Source: Roseovarius sp.
GTDB taxonomy: Bacteria > Pseudomonadota > Alphaproteobacteria > Rhodobacterales > Rhodobacteraceae
Length of the DNA stretch: 14,673 nucleotides
Assembly (NCBI GenBank): GCA_007125415.1
Contig: SLDH01000008.1
Span: forward strand, 1 to 14,673
Direction: 5' to 3'
This document shows positions 1-8,335 of this stretch, in pieces. The translations under genes were made by a program, and so were the position numbers. The notes beneath the pieces are model-generated. The model worked only from the letters and a program-made list of their open reading frames with translations. It was not told the origin of the DNA and did not search any database. The stretch's first letter is position 1. Each line of letters begins with the position of its first letter.

Positions 1-52
1 CCGTGAGGCCGAGCGCGGCCGAGACCGCCAGGATGCCGCGCCGGTCGGACAC
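1..52 (-). CDS. possible start of next operon gene, truncated by window edge
   Basis: After the sucB stop (58-60) the minus strand offers a GTG at 50-52, preceded by GAGG with a short 3-nt gap. It opens a frame that stays open to the edge and reads MSDRRGILAVSAALGLT. The Arg pair followed by a hydrophobic run could be the start of a signal peptide or membrane segment. Only 17 residues are visible, so no family can be named. A further operon gene before lpd (E3) would be normal in this lineage, but that is inference. Chance open frame is a real alternative. Confidence 0.3.
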   Translation of the reverse strand, partial: MSDRRGILAVSAALGLT

Positions 53-57
53 GCGCC

Positions 58-1590
58 TCAGAGGTCCATCAGCAGGCGGCGGGGGTCTTCGAGCGCCTCC
101 TTCACCCGCACGAGGAAGGTGACCGCGCCCTTGCCGTCGACGATGCGGTGATCATAGCTGAGCGCGAGATACATCATCGGGCGGGCCTTGATCTCGCCGT
201 TCACCACCATCGGGCGTTCCTGGATCTTGTGCATGCCGAGGATGCCCGATTGCGGCGGGTTGAGGATGGGCGAGGACATGAGCGAGCCATAGACGCCGCC
301 ATTGGAGATGGTGAAGGTGCCGCCCTGCATCTCGGCCATGCTGAGCTTGCCGTCGCGCGCGCGGGCGCCTTTTTCGGCGATGGCCTTTTCGATGGCGGCA
401 AAACTCATCGAGTCAGCATCGCGGATCACCGGCACGACAAGGCCCGTGGGGGTGCCGGCGGCGATGCCCATATGCACGAAGTTCTTGTAGACGATATCCG
501 TGCCGTCGATCTCGGCATTGACCTCGGGCACCTCGCGCAGGGCGTGGCAGCAGGCCTTGGTGAAAAAGGACATGAACCCCAGCTTCACGCCGTGTTTCTT
601 GAGAAACTCGTCCTTGTATCGGTTGCGCAGCGCCATCACCTCGCTCATGTCCACCTCGTTATAGGTGGTGAGCATGGCGGCGGTGTTCTGGCTGTCCTTG
701 AGGCGGCGGGCGATGGTCTGTCTCAGCCGCGTCATCTTCACCCGTTCCTCGCGCGCCGCATCATCTGCGGGCACGGGCGCACGGGGCGTTCTTACGCGTG
801 CCTCCTCGGTGCTGTCCGCTCTGGTGCCCTCGGGGGCGGGTGCTGCCTTTGCCTGCGCCACATCCTCTTTCATGACGCGCCCGTCGCGGCCTGTGCCCTT
901 GACCTGATCAGGCGTCAGCCCGGCTTCTTCCATGGCCTTCTTCGCGGAAGGGGCGTGCTCGATATCCTTGCCGCCCTTGGGCCCGGTGGCCTGCGCGAGG
1001 CTGGGCGCGGCGGCGGGTGCCGCATTGCCGGTGGACATGGCTGCCAGCTTGCCGCCGGCCTGCACCGTCTCGCCTTCGGGGAAGAAGATTTCGGTCAGCG
1101 TGCCCGCAGCGGGGGCAGGCACTTCGACCGAGACCTTGTCGGTCTCGAGCTCGCAGAGCATCTCATCGGCCGACACGCTCTCGCCCACGGATTTGAACCA
1201 GGTGGCGACAGTGGCCTCCGACACGCTTTCGCCCAGGGTGGGGACCATCACATCGATGGTGTTCGCTGCGCCGGCGGGCGCTTGCGTGGCCTCGGGCGCC
1301 TCGGATGTCACCTTCGCATCGGGCGCGGCCTCGGGCTTGCTTTCCGCGCTTTGCCCTTCGGTGAGTGTTGCCAGAAGCGCATCCACGCCCACTGTCTCGC
1401 CTTCCGCTGCGACGATCTCGCCCAGGGTGCCGGCGGCAGGCGACGGCACCTCGACGGTGACCTTGTCGGTCTCGAGTTCACAGAGCATTTCATCGGCCTG
1501 GACGGCGTCGCCGGGTTTCTTGAACCATGTGGCCACGGTTGCTTCGGTGACGGATTCGCCCAGCGTGGGGACACGAATTTCGGTGCTCAT
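58..1590 (-). CDS. sucB: 2-oxoglutarate dehydrogenase E2, dihydrolipoyl succinyltransferase with two lipoyl domains
   Basis: E2 core of the 2-oxoglutarate dehydrogenase complex: moves the succinyl group from E1-bound ThDP through lipoyl-lysine to CoA, in the cytoplasm. The 510-residue protein has two biotinyl/lipoyl domains (about 2-77 and 111-187), each with the ETDKV motif (Lys43 and Lys152 are the predicted lipoylated residues). Ala/Pro-rich linkers follow, then the peripheral subunit-binding domain (about 212-246, start [13 protein letters not shown]) and the catalytic acyltransferase domain (about 283-510) ending with the active-site motif SYDHRIVDG (His481, Asp485). E. coli SucB is about 405 residues with one lipoyl domain, so the second domain explains the extra length. 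The start ATG lies 3 nt after the sucA stop and has a good SD (AAGGAAAG) inside the end of sucA, implying coupled translation. Also named odhB. E2 of another 2-oxoacid complex is ruled out by the adjacent sucA. Confidence 0.97.
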   Translation of the reverse strand: MSTEIRVPTLGESVTEATVATWFKKPGDAVQADEMLCELETDKVTVEVPSPAAGTLGEIVAAEGETVGVDALLATLTEGQSAESKPEAAPDAKVTSEAPEATQAPAGAANTIDVMVPTLGESVSEATVATWFKSVGESVSADEMLCELETDKVSVEVPAPAAGTLTEIFFPEGETVQAGGKLAAMSTGNAAPAAAPSLAQATGPKGGKDIEHAPSAKKAMEEAGLTPDQVKGTGRDGRVMKEDVAQAKAAPAPEGTRADSTEEARVRTPRAPVPADDAAREERVKMTRLRQTIARRLKDSQNTAAMLTTYNEVDMSEVMALRNRYKDEFLKKHGVKLGFMSFFTKACCHALREVPEVNAEIDGTDIVYKNFVHMGIAAGTPTGLVVPVIRDADSMSFAAIEKAIAEKGARARDGKLSMAEMQGGTFTISNGGVYGSLMSSPILNPPQSGILGMHKIQERPMVVNGEIKARPMMYLALSYDHRIVDGKGAVTFLVRVKEALEDPRRLLMDL

Positions 1591-1593
1591 CGG

Positions 1594-4554
1594 TTACTTT
1601 CCTTCGATGGTCAGCGCGGCATTCACCAGCGCCTCTTGTTGTGCCTTGTGCTGGCTGGCGAGCCCCGTTGCGGGCGAGGCGGCGGCGGGGCGCCCGGCAT
1701 AGAGCGGGCGCGTGTTGCTGGCGTCGATCCGGCTCAGCACCCATTCGATATTGGGCTCGATGAAGGACCAGGCCCCCTGGTTCTTGGGCTCTTCCTGGCA
1801 CCAGACCATGTCGGCACTCTTGAAGCGGCTCAATTCCTTCACGGCCGATTGCGCAGGGAAGGGGTAGAACTGCTCGAAGCGCATCAGATAGACATCGTCA
1901 AGCCCGCGCTTGTCACGCTCCTCCAGCAGGTCGAAATAGACCTTGCCCGAGCACATGACCACGCGCCTGATTTCCTCGTCGGGCTTCAGCACCAGATCGG
2001 AATTGCCATATTGTGCATCGTCCCACAGCACCCGGTGGAAGGAGGATCCGGTGGTGAAATCCTCGGCGACCGAAACACAGAGCTTGTGGCGCAGAAGCGA
2101 TTTCGGCGTCATCAGGATGAGCGGCTTGCGGAAGGTCCGGTGCAATTGCCGGCGCAGGAGGTGAAAGTAATTGGCCGGCGTCGAGCAATTGGCCACGATC
2201 CAGTTGTCCTGCCCGCACATGGTCAGGAACCGCTCCAGCCGGGCGGAGCTGTGCTCGGGGCCCTGGCCCTCGTAGCCATGGGGCAGAAGGCAGACAAGGC
2301 CCGACATGCGCAGCCATTTGCTCTCACCCGAGGAGATGAACTGGTCGAACATGATCTGCGCGCCATTGGCGAAATCGCCGAATTGCGCTTCCCAGAGCGT
2401 GAGCGCATTTGGCTCGGCGAGGCTGTAGCCATACTCGAAGCCCAGCACCGCATATTCCGAGAGCATCGAGTCGATGACCTCGTATTGCGCCTGGCCCTCG
2501 CGGATGTGATTGAGCGGGTAGTAACGCTCTTCGGTATCCTGATCGATCAGCGCTGAGTGGCGCTGGCTGAACGTGCCCCGGGCGCTGTCCTGCCCCGAGA
2601 GGCGCACCGGATAGCCTTCTGTCATCAGCGAGCCGAAAGCCAGCGCCTCGGCCGTGGCCCAGTCAAAGCCCTTGCCGGTCTCGAATATCTTCGCCTTGGT
2701 CTCCAGCAGGCGTGCGACGGTCTTGTGCAATGCGAAATCCGGTGGCGCCGTGCTCAGCGCCCGGCCGATCTCGGCCATGGTCTCGGGTTTGATGGCGGTC
2801 TCCCCGCGCTGGTAGTCCTCGTCCTTGCGGTCGAGATGAGACCATTTGCCATCCAGCCAGTCCGCCTTGTTGGGGCGGTACTCCTTGCCGGCTTCGAACT
2901 CATCGGCAAGGAAGGCCTGAAATTCGGTCTTCATGTCCTCGATCTCGCCCTCGGGGATGAGGCCATCCTTGACCAGCCGATCAGTATAGAGCGCGAGGGT
3001 GGTCTTCTGGGTCTTGATCTTTTTATACATGATGGGGTTGGTGAACATCGGCTCATCCCCCTCATTGTGGCCAAAGCGCCGGTAGCAGATGATGTCGATC
3101 ACCACATCCTTGTGGAATTTCTGGCGAAACTCCGTGGCCACCCGCGCGGCATGCACCACCGCCTCCGGATCATCGCCGTTCACATGAAAGATGGGCGCCT
3201 CGACCATCAGCGCGATATCGGTGGGATAGGGGCTGGAGCGGCTGAAATGCGGCGCGGTGGTGAAACCGATCTGGTTGTTGACGACGATATGCATCGTGCC
3301 GCCGGTCTTGTGGCCCTTGAGGCCGGAGAGGCCGAAACATTCCGCGACGACCCCCTGGCCCGCAAAGGCCGCATCGCCATGCAGCAGGATCGGCAGGACC
3401 CTGGTGCGCTCAGCGTCATTCCACTGATCCTGCTTGGCACGCACCTTGCCCAGCACCACCGGGTTCACCGCCTCGAGATGCGAGGGGTTCGCGGTGAGCG
3501 ACAGGTGAACGCTGTTGCCGTCGAATTCGCGGTCCGAGCTTGCGCCGAGGTGATATTTCACATCGCCCGATCCATCCACATCCTCGGGCTTGAAGCTGCC
3601 CCCCTGAAACTCGTTGAAAATCGCGCGGTAAGGTTTGCCCATGACATTGGCCAGCACGCTGAGCCGGCCCCTGTGCGGCATGCCGATGACGATTTCCTCG
3701 ACGCCCAGTTGCCCACCGCGCTTGATGACCTGTTCCATCGCCGGGATAAGGCTTTCGCCACCATCAAGGCCAAAGCGCTTGGTGCCCATGTATTTGACAT
3801 GCAGGTATTTCTCGAACCCTTCGGCCTCGACCATCTTCTTGAGGATCGCCTTGCGTCCCTCGCGGGTGAAGCGGATTTCGTTGTCATACCCTTCGATCCG
3901 CTCCTTCAGCCACGAGGCCTGTTCGGGATCGGAAATATGCATGTATTGCAGCGCGAAGGTGCCGCAATAGGTGCGTTTTACGATGGCGATGATCTCGCGC
4001 AGGCTCGCGATCTGAAGACCCAGCACATTGTCGATGAAAATGGGCCGGTCCATATCGGCCTCGGTGAAACCATAGCTCTTCGGATCAAGCTCGGGGCGGT
4101 AGCCGTGGTCGCGCAGCCCCAGCGGATCCAGTTCGGCAATGAGATGGCCGCGGATGCGGTAGGCGCGGATCAGCATGAGCGCGCGCACCGAATCGAGAAC
4201 CGCGCGCTTCACGGCTTCATCGGATACCTTTGCGCCTGCCCCTTTGGCCTTGTCCCTGATCTTGCGGGCCATGGCGGGCGGCGCGTCCTCGGGCGGGTAT
4301 TCGCCCGTGAGCGCATGGGTCAGGTCATCATCGGGCATCGGCGGCCAGTCGGGGCGCGCCCAGCTTGGCCCTGTCGCCTCTTTCTCGACATCGCTGTCGC
4401 TGTCTCCAAGCCCGGCAAAGAACGCTTGCCAGGCCTCGTCCACCGCGGCCGGATCACTGGCGTAGCGCGCATAGAGCTGCTCGAGATACGCAGCATTATG
4501 CCCCTGCATGAAGCTCGACGCATGGAACTGATCATTGGGCGATTGGTCGGTCAT
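1594..4554 (-). CDS. sucA: 2-oxoglutarate dehydrogenase E1 component
   Basis: ThDP-dependent decarboxylase that takes 2-oxoglutarate to CO2 and a succinyl group on E2-bound lipoate. The protein is 986 residues, close to the family's usual 930-1000. Seen in order: an N-terminal segment like the E2-docking peptide of E1o (SSFMQGHNAAYLEQLY, about 13-28); GMPHRGRL (His294) and NPSHLEAV (His359) of the active site; the ThDP/Mg motif GDAAFAGQG (393-401) with its distal NNQ (426-428); HNEGDEP (496-502); and the C-terminal transketolase-like pyrimidine-binding and C-domain. The start is supported by GGAGAC about 7 nt upstream. The SD sits in a 10-bp palindrome (4562-4571). The gene follows DUF805 by 30 nt and precedes sucB by 3 nt, so it belongs to the same transcript. 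No damage or missing key residue seen. Confidence 0.98.
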   Translation of the reverse strand: MTDQSPNDQFHASSFMQGHNAAYLEQLYARYASDPAAVDEAWQAFFAGLGDSDSDVEKEATGPSWARPDWPPMPDDDLTHALTGEYPPEDAPPAMARKIRDKAKGAGAKVSDEAVKRAVLDSVRALMLIRAYRIRGHLIAELDPLGLRDHGYRPELDPKSYGFTEADMDRPIFIDNVLGLQIASLREIIAIVKRTYCGTFALQYMHISDPEQASWLKERIEGYDNEIRFTREGRKAILKKMVEAEGFEKYLHVKYMGTKRFGLDGGESLIPAMEQVIKRGGQLGVEEIVIGMPHRGRLSVLANVMGKPYRAIFNEFQGGSFKPEDVDGSGDVKYHLGASSDREFDGNSVHLSLTANPSHLEAVNPVVLGKVRAKQDQWNDAERTRVLPILLHGDAAFAGQGVVAECFGLSGLKGHKTGGTMHIVVNNQIGFTTAPHFSRSSPYPTDIALMVEAPIFHVNGDDPEAVVHAARVATEFRQKFHKDVVIDIICYRRFGHNEGDEPMFTNPIMYKKIKTQKTTLALYTDRLVKDGLIPEGEIEDMKTEFQAFLADEFEAGKEYRPNKADWLDGKWSHLDRKDEDYQRGETAIKPETMAEIGRALSTAPPDFALHKTVARLLETKAKIFETGKGFDWATAEALAFGSLMTEGYPVRLSGQDSARGTFSQRHSALIDQDTEERYYPLNHIREGQAQYEVIDSMLSEYAVLGFEYGYSLAEPNALTLWEAQFGDFANGAQIMFDQFISSGESKWLRMSGLVCLLPHGYEGQGPEHSSARLERFLTMCGQDNWIVANCSTPANYFHLLRRQLHRTFRKPLILMTPKSLLRHKLCVSVAEDFTTGSSFHRVLWDDAQYGNSDLVLKPDEEIRRVVMCSGKVYFDLLEERDKRGLDDVYLMRFEQFYPFPAQSAVKELSRFKSADMVWCQEEPKNQGAWSFIEPNIEWVLSRIDASNTRPLYAGRPAAASPATGLASQHKAQQEALVNAALTIEGK

Positions 4555-4561
4555 TCATCTG

Positions 4562-4571
4562 TCTCCGGAGA
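4562..4571 (-). promoter_or_regulatory. palindromic ribosome binding site of sucA
   Basis: The perfect palindrome TCTCCGGAGA covers the sucA SD (GGAG) in the only gap (30 nt) between the DUF805 gene and sucA. A ten-base palindrome without a loop is too tight for a stable intramolecular hairpin, so a regulatory role is uncertain. It is listed because it fixes the sucA start. Confidence 0.4.
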
Positions 4572-4584
4572 AGATGGCACAGTT

Positions 4585-5058
4585 TCACTTTGTCGGCGGC
4601 GGGCCATAGGCATTGGTTTCGGGTTGCGACGGGCGGGTGAGCCACCACAGCAAGAGCAGGGCGATAATCAGCTGAAGGACGCTCAACCCCAGCGCCAGCA
4701 GGACCTGAGCCGCGGTCGGCGCCTCCGTGACGAGACCGCTCGCGCCGTCGCCAAAGGGGTCTGCGTCAGGCAGGGTCCGGTCAACGAGCAGCGAGACCAC
4801 GGCAACAGCCAGAAATGTCAGGATATACCAGCCGGGCCGCCCCGTATCCTGCAGGCGCCGCCACCCTGCGGCGGTGATGGGCACGATCACCGCCAGCACA
4901 TACACCACATACAGCATGCGGACCCCGGTCAGCGTCACGATGACCGCGCCGATGAACACCGCAAGATAGAACCACCAGTATTCCGGCCGCGAGGCACGCC
5001 CCGAGAAGGTGGCGTATTTCTCCGTCAGGCAGGTCTTGACGCTTGTCTGAAAGTTCAT
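4585..5058 (-). CDS. DUF805 family small membrane protein
   Basis: A 157-residue inner-membrane protein of unknown function. It carries the DUF805 signature: an N-terminal YATFSGRASRPEYWWF block (15-30) and the central RRLQDTGRPGW motif (67-77). About four hydrophobic segments are visible (roughly 28-46, 48-65, 78-93 and 118-140), with a polar Pro-rich tail. The start is backed by AGGAGT 7 nt upstream, and its ATG overlaps the stop of the methyltransferase gene (ATGA at 5055-5058), so the two are translationally coupled. It ends 30 nt before sucA and must be co-transcribed with the TCA genes unless an internal promoter exists. I see no sequence link to TCA chemistry, and the family's role is unknown to me. 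Confidence 0.9.
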   Translation of the reverse strand: MNFQTSVKTCLTEKYATFSGRASRPEYWWFYLAVFIGAVIVTLTGVRMLYVVYVLAVIVPITAAGWRRLQDTGRPGWYILTFLAVAVVSLLVDRTLPDADPFGDGASGLVTEAPTAAQVLLALGLSVLQLIIALLLLWWLTRPSQPETNAYGPPPTK

Positions 5059-5885
5059 GTCGGACTCCTGTGTTGCGGCGTTTCGGTGGCGGCCTCGCGC
5101 GGCACCGCGAAGTAATTGAAGGCCAGAAAGGGGTAGCGTCGATAAGAGGTGAACATCCCGGGGCTGAGCGCGGGGCGCGCGTAATGCAGGTCGAACGCGG
5201 CGAAAACGTCATAGTCCAGCGCTGTTGTCAGCCAGTCGAACAGGCCGTCGGCCTCACTCGCGTCGATCGTCGCATCGTCAAGCGCGCCTGCCTCGAAGAG
5301 GATCACCGGATGGTCGCGGCGCAGGATGGTTTCCGCGCCCTTGAGGGCGGGCAATTCGAACCCCTCCACATCGATCTTGATGAAATCGACCCGGGGCAGA
5401 TCCGCCAGCAGATCGTCGAGCCGCTTCGCCGGCACGCGAATCTCGCGGGTTTCGCCGCGCGTGTTGCGGTCGGCCAGCGATGAAAAACCCGGCTGGGTGA
5501 GGTTCTCGTAGAAGCTCACCTCGCCCGCCGCGTCGGAGACGGCAACGGGATGCACCACCGCCTTCGGGAAGCGCCGGGCGAGCATCGCCGCCTTCCAGGG
5601 GCTGGCCTCGACGATGTGCAACACGCCCTTGGGGGCGAGCGCCTGCAAGCGGTATGCGACCGAGCCGAGATGCCCGCCCACATCCACACAGGCCCAGTCC
5701 GGCTTGATCATCCGGTCGAGGGCCATGTCGATCATCGCATCCTCCTCGCGCAGCAGCCCAAGCTCTGGGTGCCGCGCGCCCTTCAGGCGCCGCGCAAGAT
5801 ACCGGGCCCGCGCCGCCGGCCCAGCCAACGCCGAGGTGGCGATGAGATGCTTGAGCCGCATCCCCAGAGGTGCGGTTTCGCTCAT
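5055..5885 (-). CDS. FkbM family SAM-dependent methyltransferase
   Basis: A 276-residue protein with the FkbM pattern: class I SAM-binding motif around CVDVGGHLGS (66-75), acidic residue in VEAS (Glu93), a beta-strand/acidic region near HPVAVSDAAGEVSFYEN, and the hallmark DFIKIDVEGFE (167-177). FkbM-type enzymes are usually O-methyltransferases acting on sugars or secondary metabolites; the substrate here cannot be told. The start is chosen at the ATG giving MSETAPLG because its ATGA overlaps the stop of an upstream mini-ORF. An in-frame GTG at 5943-5945 would add 20 Arg/Gly/Ala-rich residues, and an internal ATG at 5859-5861 is also possible. No convincing SD precedes the chosen start, which fits coupling. 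Its stop overlaps the DUF805 ATG. The placement between sucD and sucA is odd for its function. Confidence 0.85.
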   Translation of the reverse strand: MSETAPLGMRLKHLIATSALAGPAARARYLARRLKGARHPELGLLREEDAMIDMALDRMIKPDWACVDVGGHLGSVAYRLQALAPKGVLHIVEASPWKAAMLARRFPKAVVHPVAVSDAAGEVSFYENLTQPGFSSLADRNTRGETREIRVPAKRLDDLLADLPRVDFIKIDVEGFELPALKGAETILRRDHPVILFEAGALDDATIDASEADGLFDWLTTALDYDVFAAFDLHYARPALSPGMFTSYRRYPFLAFNYFAVPREAATETPQHRSPT

Positions 5886-5971
5886 CGCACGCGCCCGCCG
5901 ATCTGCAAAGCCGGCAGGGCCAGCCTGCGGCCCGCCGCGCGCCACAGGCCAGATATGATGCGGCCCGCCAT
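5882..5971 (-). CDS. candidate 29-residue leader or coupling mini-ORF
   Basis: The ATG lies 3 nt after the sucD stop, in the sucD frame, and the open frame ends in a TGA that overlaps the FkbM ATG (ATGA at 5882-5885). The peptide would read MAGRIISGLWRAAGRR then LALPALQIGGRVR: basic and amphipathic. There is no separate SD; ribosomes finishing sucD could re-initiate. The start/stop overlap and placement are the only evidence of coding. It could also be the relic of an upstream gene or chance. Confidence 0.3.
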   Translation of the reverse strand: MAGRIISGLWRAAGRRLALPALQIGGRVR

Positions 5972-5986
5972 CGGTCAGCCGATGGC
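5967..5986 (-). other. perfect hairpin centred on the sucD stop codon
   Basis: Arms GCCATCGG and CCGATGGC (8 bp, no mismatch) enclose a 4-nt loop that on the minus strand reads CTGA and contains the sucD TGA. The 3' arm contains the ATG of the 29-codon mini-ORF. No U-run follows, so it is not a classical intrinsic terminator. It could control re-initiation, stabilise the sucCD part of the transcript, or be a by-product of codon choice. Confidence 0.5.
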
Positions 5987-6856
5987 CTCGAGCACGGCCT
6001 CGCCCAGCCCCGCCGGGCTTTCGGCCACCACGATCCCCGCGGATTTCATCGCCTCGATCTTGTCATCGGCGCCGCCCTTGCCGCCCGCCACGATGGCGCC
6101 CGCATGGCCCATGCGCCGCCCCGGCGGGGCGGTCCGCCCGGCGATGAACCCGGCTGTGGGCTTCCAGCGCCCCTTCTTCTTCTCGTCGGCGAGAAACTGC
6201 GCCGCCTCTTCCTCGGCCGAACCGCCGATCTCGCCGATCATGATGATGCTCTGGGTCTCGTCATCGGCGAGGAACCATTCCAGCACGTCGATATGTTCGG
6301 TGCCCTTGATCGGATCACCGCCGATGCCGATGCAGGTGGATTGCCCGAGCCCGGCATCGGTTGTCTGTTTCACCGCCTCATAGGTCAGCGTGCCTGAGCG
6401 ACTGACCACCCCGCAGGAGCCGCGCTTGTGGATATGGCCGGGCATGATGCCGATCTTGCAGGCGTCCGGCGTGATGATGCCGGGGCAGTTGGGGCCGATC
6501 AGCTTGGAGGTGGTGCCCTCCAGCGCGCGCTTCACGCGCATCATGTCGAGCACCGGGATGCCCTCGGTGATGCACACGATGAGCGGCATTTCCGCATCTA
6601 TCGCCTCGAGGATGCTGTCGGCGGCAAAGGGCGGCGGCACATAGATGACGCTGGCATTGGCCTGCGTTTCGTGCATGGCCTCATGCACCGAGTTGAACAC
6701 CGGCAGATCGAGATGCGTGGTGCCGCCCTTGCCGGGTGTGACGCCGCCCACCATCGTGGTGCCATAGGCGATGGCCTGTTCGGAATGGAATGTGCCTTGG
6801 CTGCCGGTGAGGCCCTGACAGATGACACGGGTGTTTTCGTCTACGAGGACTGCCAT
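5975..6856 (-). CDS. sucD: succinyl-CoA synthetase (ADP/GDP-forming) alpha subunit
   Basis: Alpha subunit of succinate-CoA ligase, which carries the phosphohistidine intermediate and binds CoA. The 293-residue protein shows the N-terminal CoA-binding Rossmann segment [16 protein letters not shown] (14-29), GGVTPGKGG (37-45), GPNCPGI (121-127), SRSGTLTYE (152-160), GGDPIKGT (179-186) and the active-site His251 in [10 protein letters not shown]. The start is set at MAVLVDEN because a strong SD (AAGGAG at 6866-6871) lies 9 nt upstream; an open frame extends 15 codons further but without support. It follows sucC by 56 nt with a hairpin in the gap. Length and motifs are those of an intact family member. 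Confidence 0.98.
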   Translation of the reverse strand: MAVLVDENTRVICQGLTGSQGTFHSEQAIAYGTTMVGGVTPGKGGTTHLDLPVFNSVHEAMHETQANASVIYVPPPFAADSILEAIDAEMPLIVCITEGIPVLDMMRVKRALEGTTSKLIGPNCPGIITPDACKIGIMPGHIHKRGSCGVVSRSGTLTYEAVKQTTDAGLGQSTCIGIGGDPIKGTEHIDVLEWFLADDETQSIIMIGEIGGSAEEEAAQFLADEKKKGRWKPTAGFIAGRTAPPGRRMGHAGAIVAGGKGGADDKIEAMKSAGIVVAESPAGLGEAVLEAIG

Positions 6857-6865
6857 ATTGGCGTT

Positions 6866-6871
6866 CTCCTT
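6866..6871 (-). promoter_or_regulatory. ribosome binding site deciding the sucD start
   Basis: AAGGAG on the minus strand, 9 nt before the ATG at 6854-6856. It selects the MAVLVDEN start over the upstream in-frame candidate at 6901, which lies inside the intercistronic hairpin region. Confidence 0.8.
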
Positions 6872-6888
6872 ATCAAATTCGAGGGGAA

Positions 6889-6906
6889 GGTGGGTCGACA
6901 CCCACC
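6889..6906 (-). other. intercistronic hairpin between sucC and sucD
   Basis: On the minus strand, GGTGGGT and ACCCACC form a perfect 7-bp stem with loop GTCG, 6 nt after the sucC stop. The following TTCCCCTC is not a proper U-run, so full termination is unlikely. Such hairpins between co-transcribed genes often protect the upstream mRNA from 3' decay or tune the subunit ratio; that role here is inference. Confidence 0.6.
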
Positions 6907-6912
6907 CGTCGA

Positions 6913-8106
<1,194 letters not shown>

Positions 8107-8201
8107 GAAACTGTCCCGTTCTGCTTGCTTTGGCACCTTATAGGCACAAGCATTGTCAGCAGATAAACGGCAAATGGCGATTTCGGGGATAAATCGACAA
8201 T

Positions 8202-8234
8202 TTGTGATCACACAGTGAAATCGTGTGATCACAA
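8202..8234. promoter_or_regulatory. twin palindromic operator between sucC and the glycosyltransferase gene
   Basis: A perfect 12-bp inverted repeat (TTGTGATCACAC and GTGTGATCACAA) with a 9-bp spacer. Each arm contains the complete 10-bp palindrome TGTGATCACA (8203-8212 and 8224-8233). The two centres are 21 bp apart, two helical turns, so two dimers would sit on the same DNA face. The site is about 100 bp from both start codons (sucC 8106, glycosyltransferase 8336), so it could serve either promoter. The abutting GTGA/TCAC half-sites do not match the CRP spacing (TGTGA-N6-TCACA). A GntR/FadR-type or similar dimeric HTH regulator is plausible, not shown. I found no clean sigma-70 box pair for sucC; a TATAAG at 8137-8142 lacks a partner. 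A weaker inverted repeat (CGATTT/AAATCG, 8178-8196) lies next to it. Confidence 0.75.
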
Positions 8235-8300
8235 GCGGGGATACAGAGCGCGAATCGAGCCCTTTCCAAGGCGGTTCGGTTCTCCCCGCATGTTTTCTCG

Positions 8301-8329
8301 TTGACGGTCAAAGGGCTTTTGCGCTTACT
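8301..8329 (+). promoter_or_regulatory. candidate promoter of the glycosyltransferase gene
   Basis: TTGACG (8301-8306) is a good -35 element; 17 bp later lies CTTACT (8324-8329), a weak -10. Transcription would then begin at about 8336, on the ATG itself, giving a leaderless message. That would explain why no SD is visible before 8336. The weak -10 keeps confidence modest. Confidence 0.4.
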
Positions 8330-8335
8330 GCGCCG

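Noticed and set aside
148..5115. Two very long plus-strand open frames (about 800 and 850 codons) opposite sucB, sucA and neighbours
   Set aside because: They are antisense to well-defined TCA genes, rich in His/Arg/Gly/Leu with no domain pattern, and are explained by GC-rich third codon positions in the real genes.
8107..8160. TATAAG at 8137-8142 with CTGACA at 8154-8159 as the sucC promoter
   Set aside because: The spacing is only 11 bp, too short for sigma-70; no other pair fits well.
8202..8234. Reading the inverted repeat as a CRP/FNR site
   Set aside because: CRP needs TGTGA and TCACA separated by 6 bp, FNR needs TTGAT-N4-ATCAA; here the half-sites abut directly in each palindrome.
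8202..8234. Reading the inverted repeat as a transcription terminator
   Set aside because: It lies upstream of both divergent genes, has no T-run, and each arm is itself palindromic, which points to protein binding.
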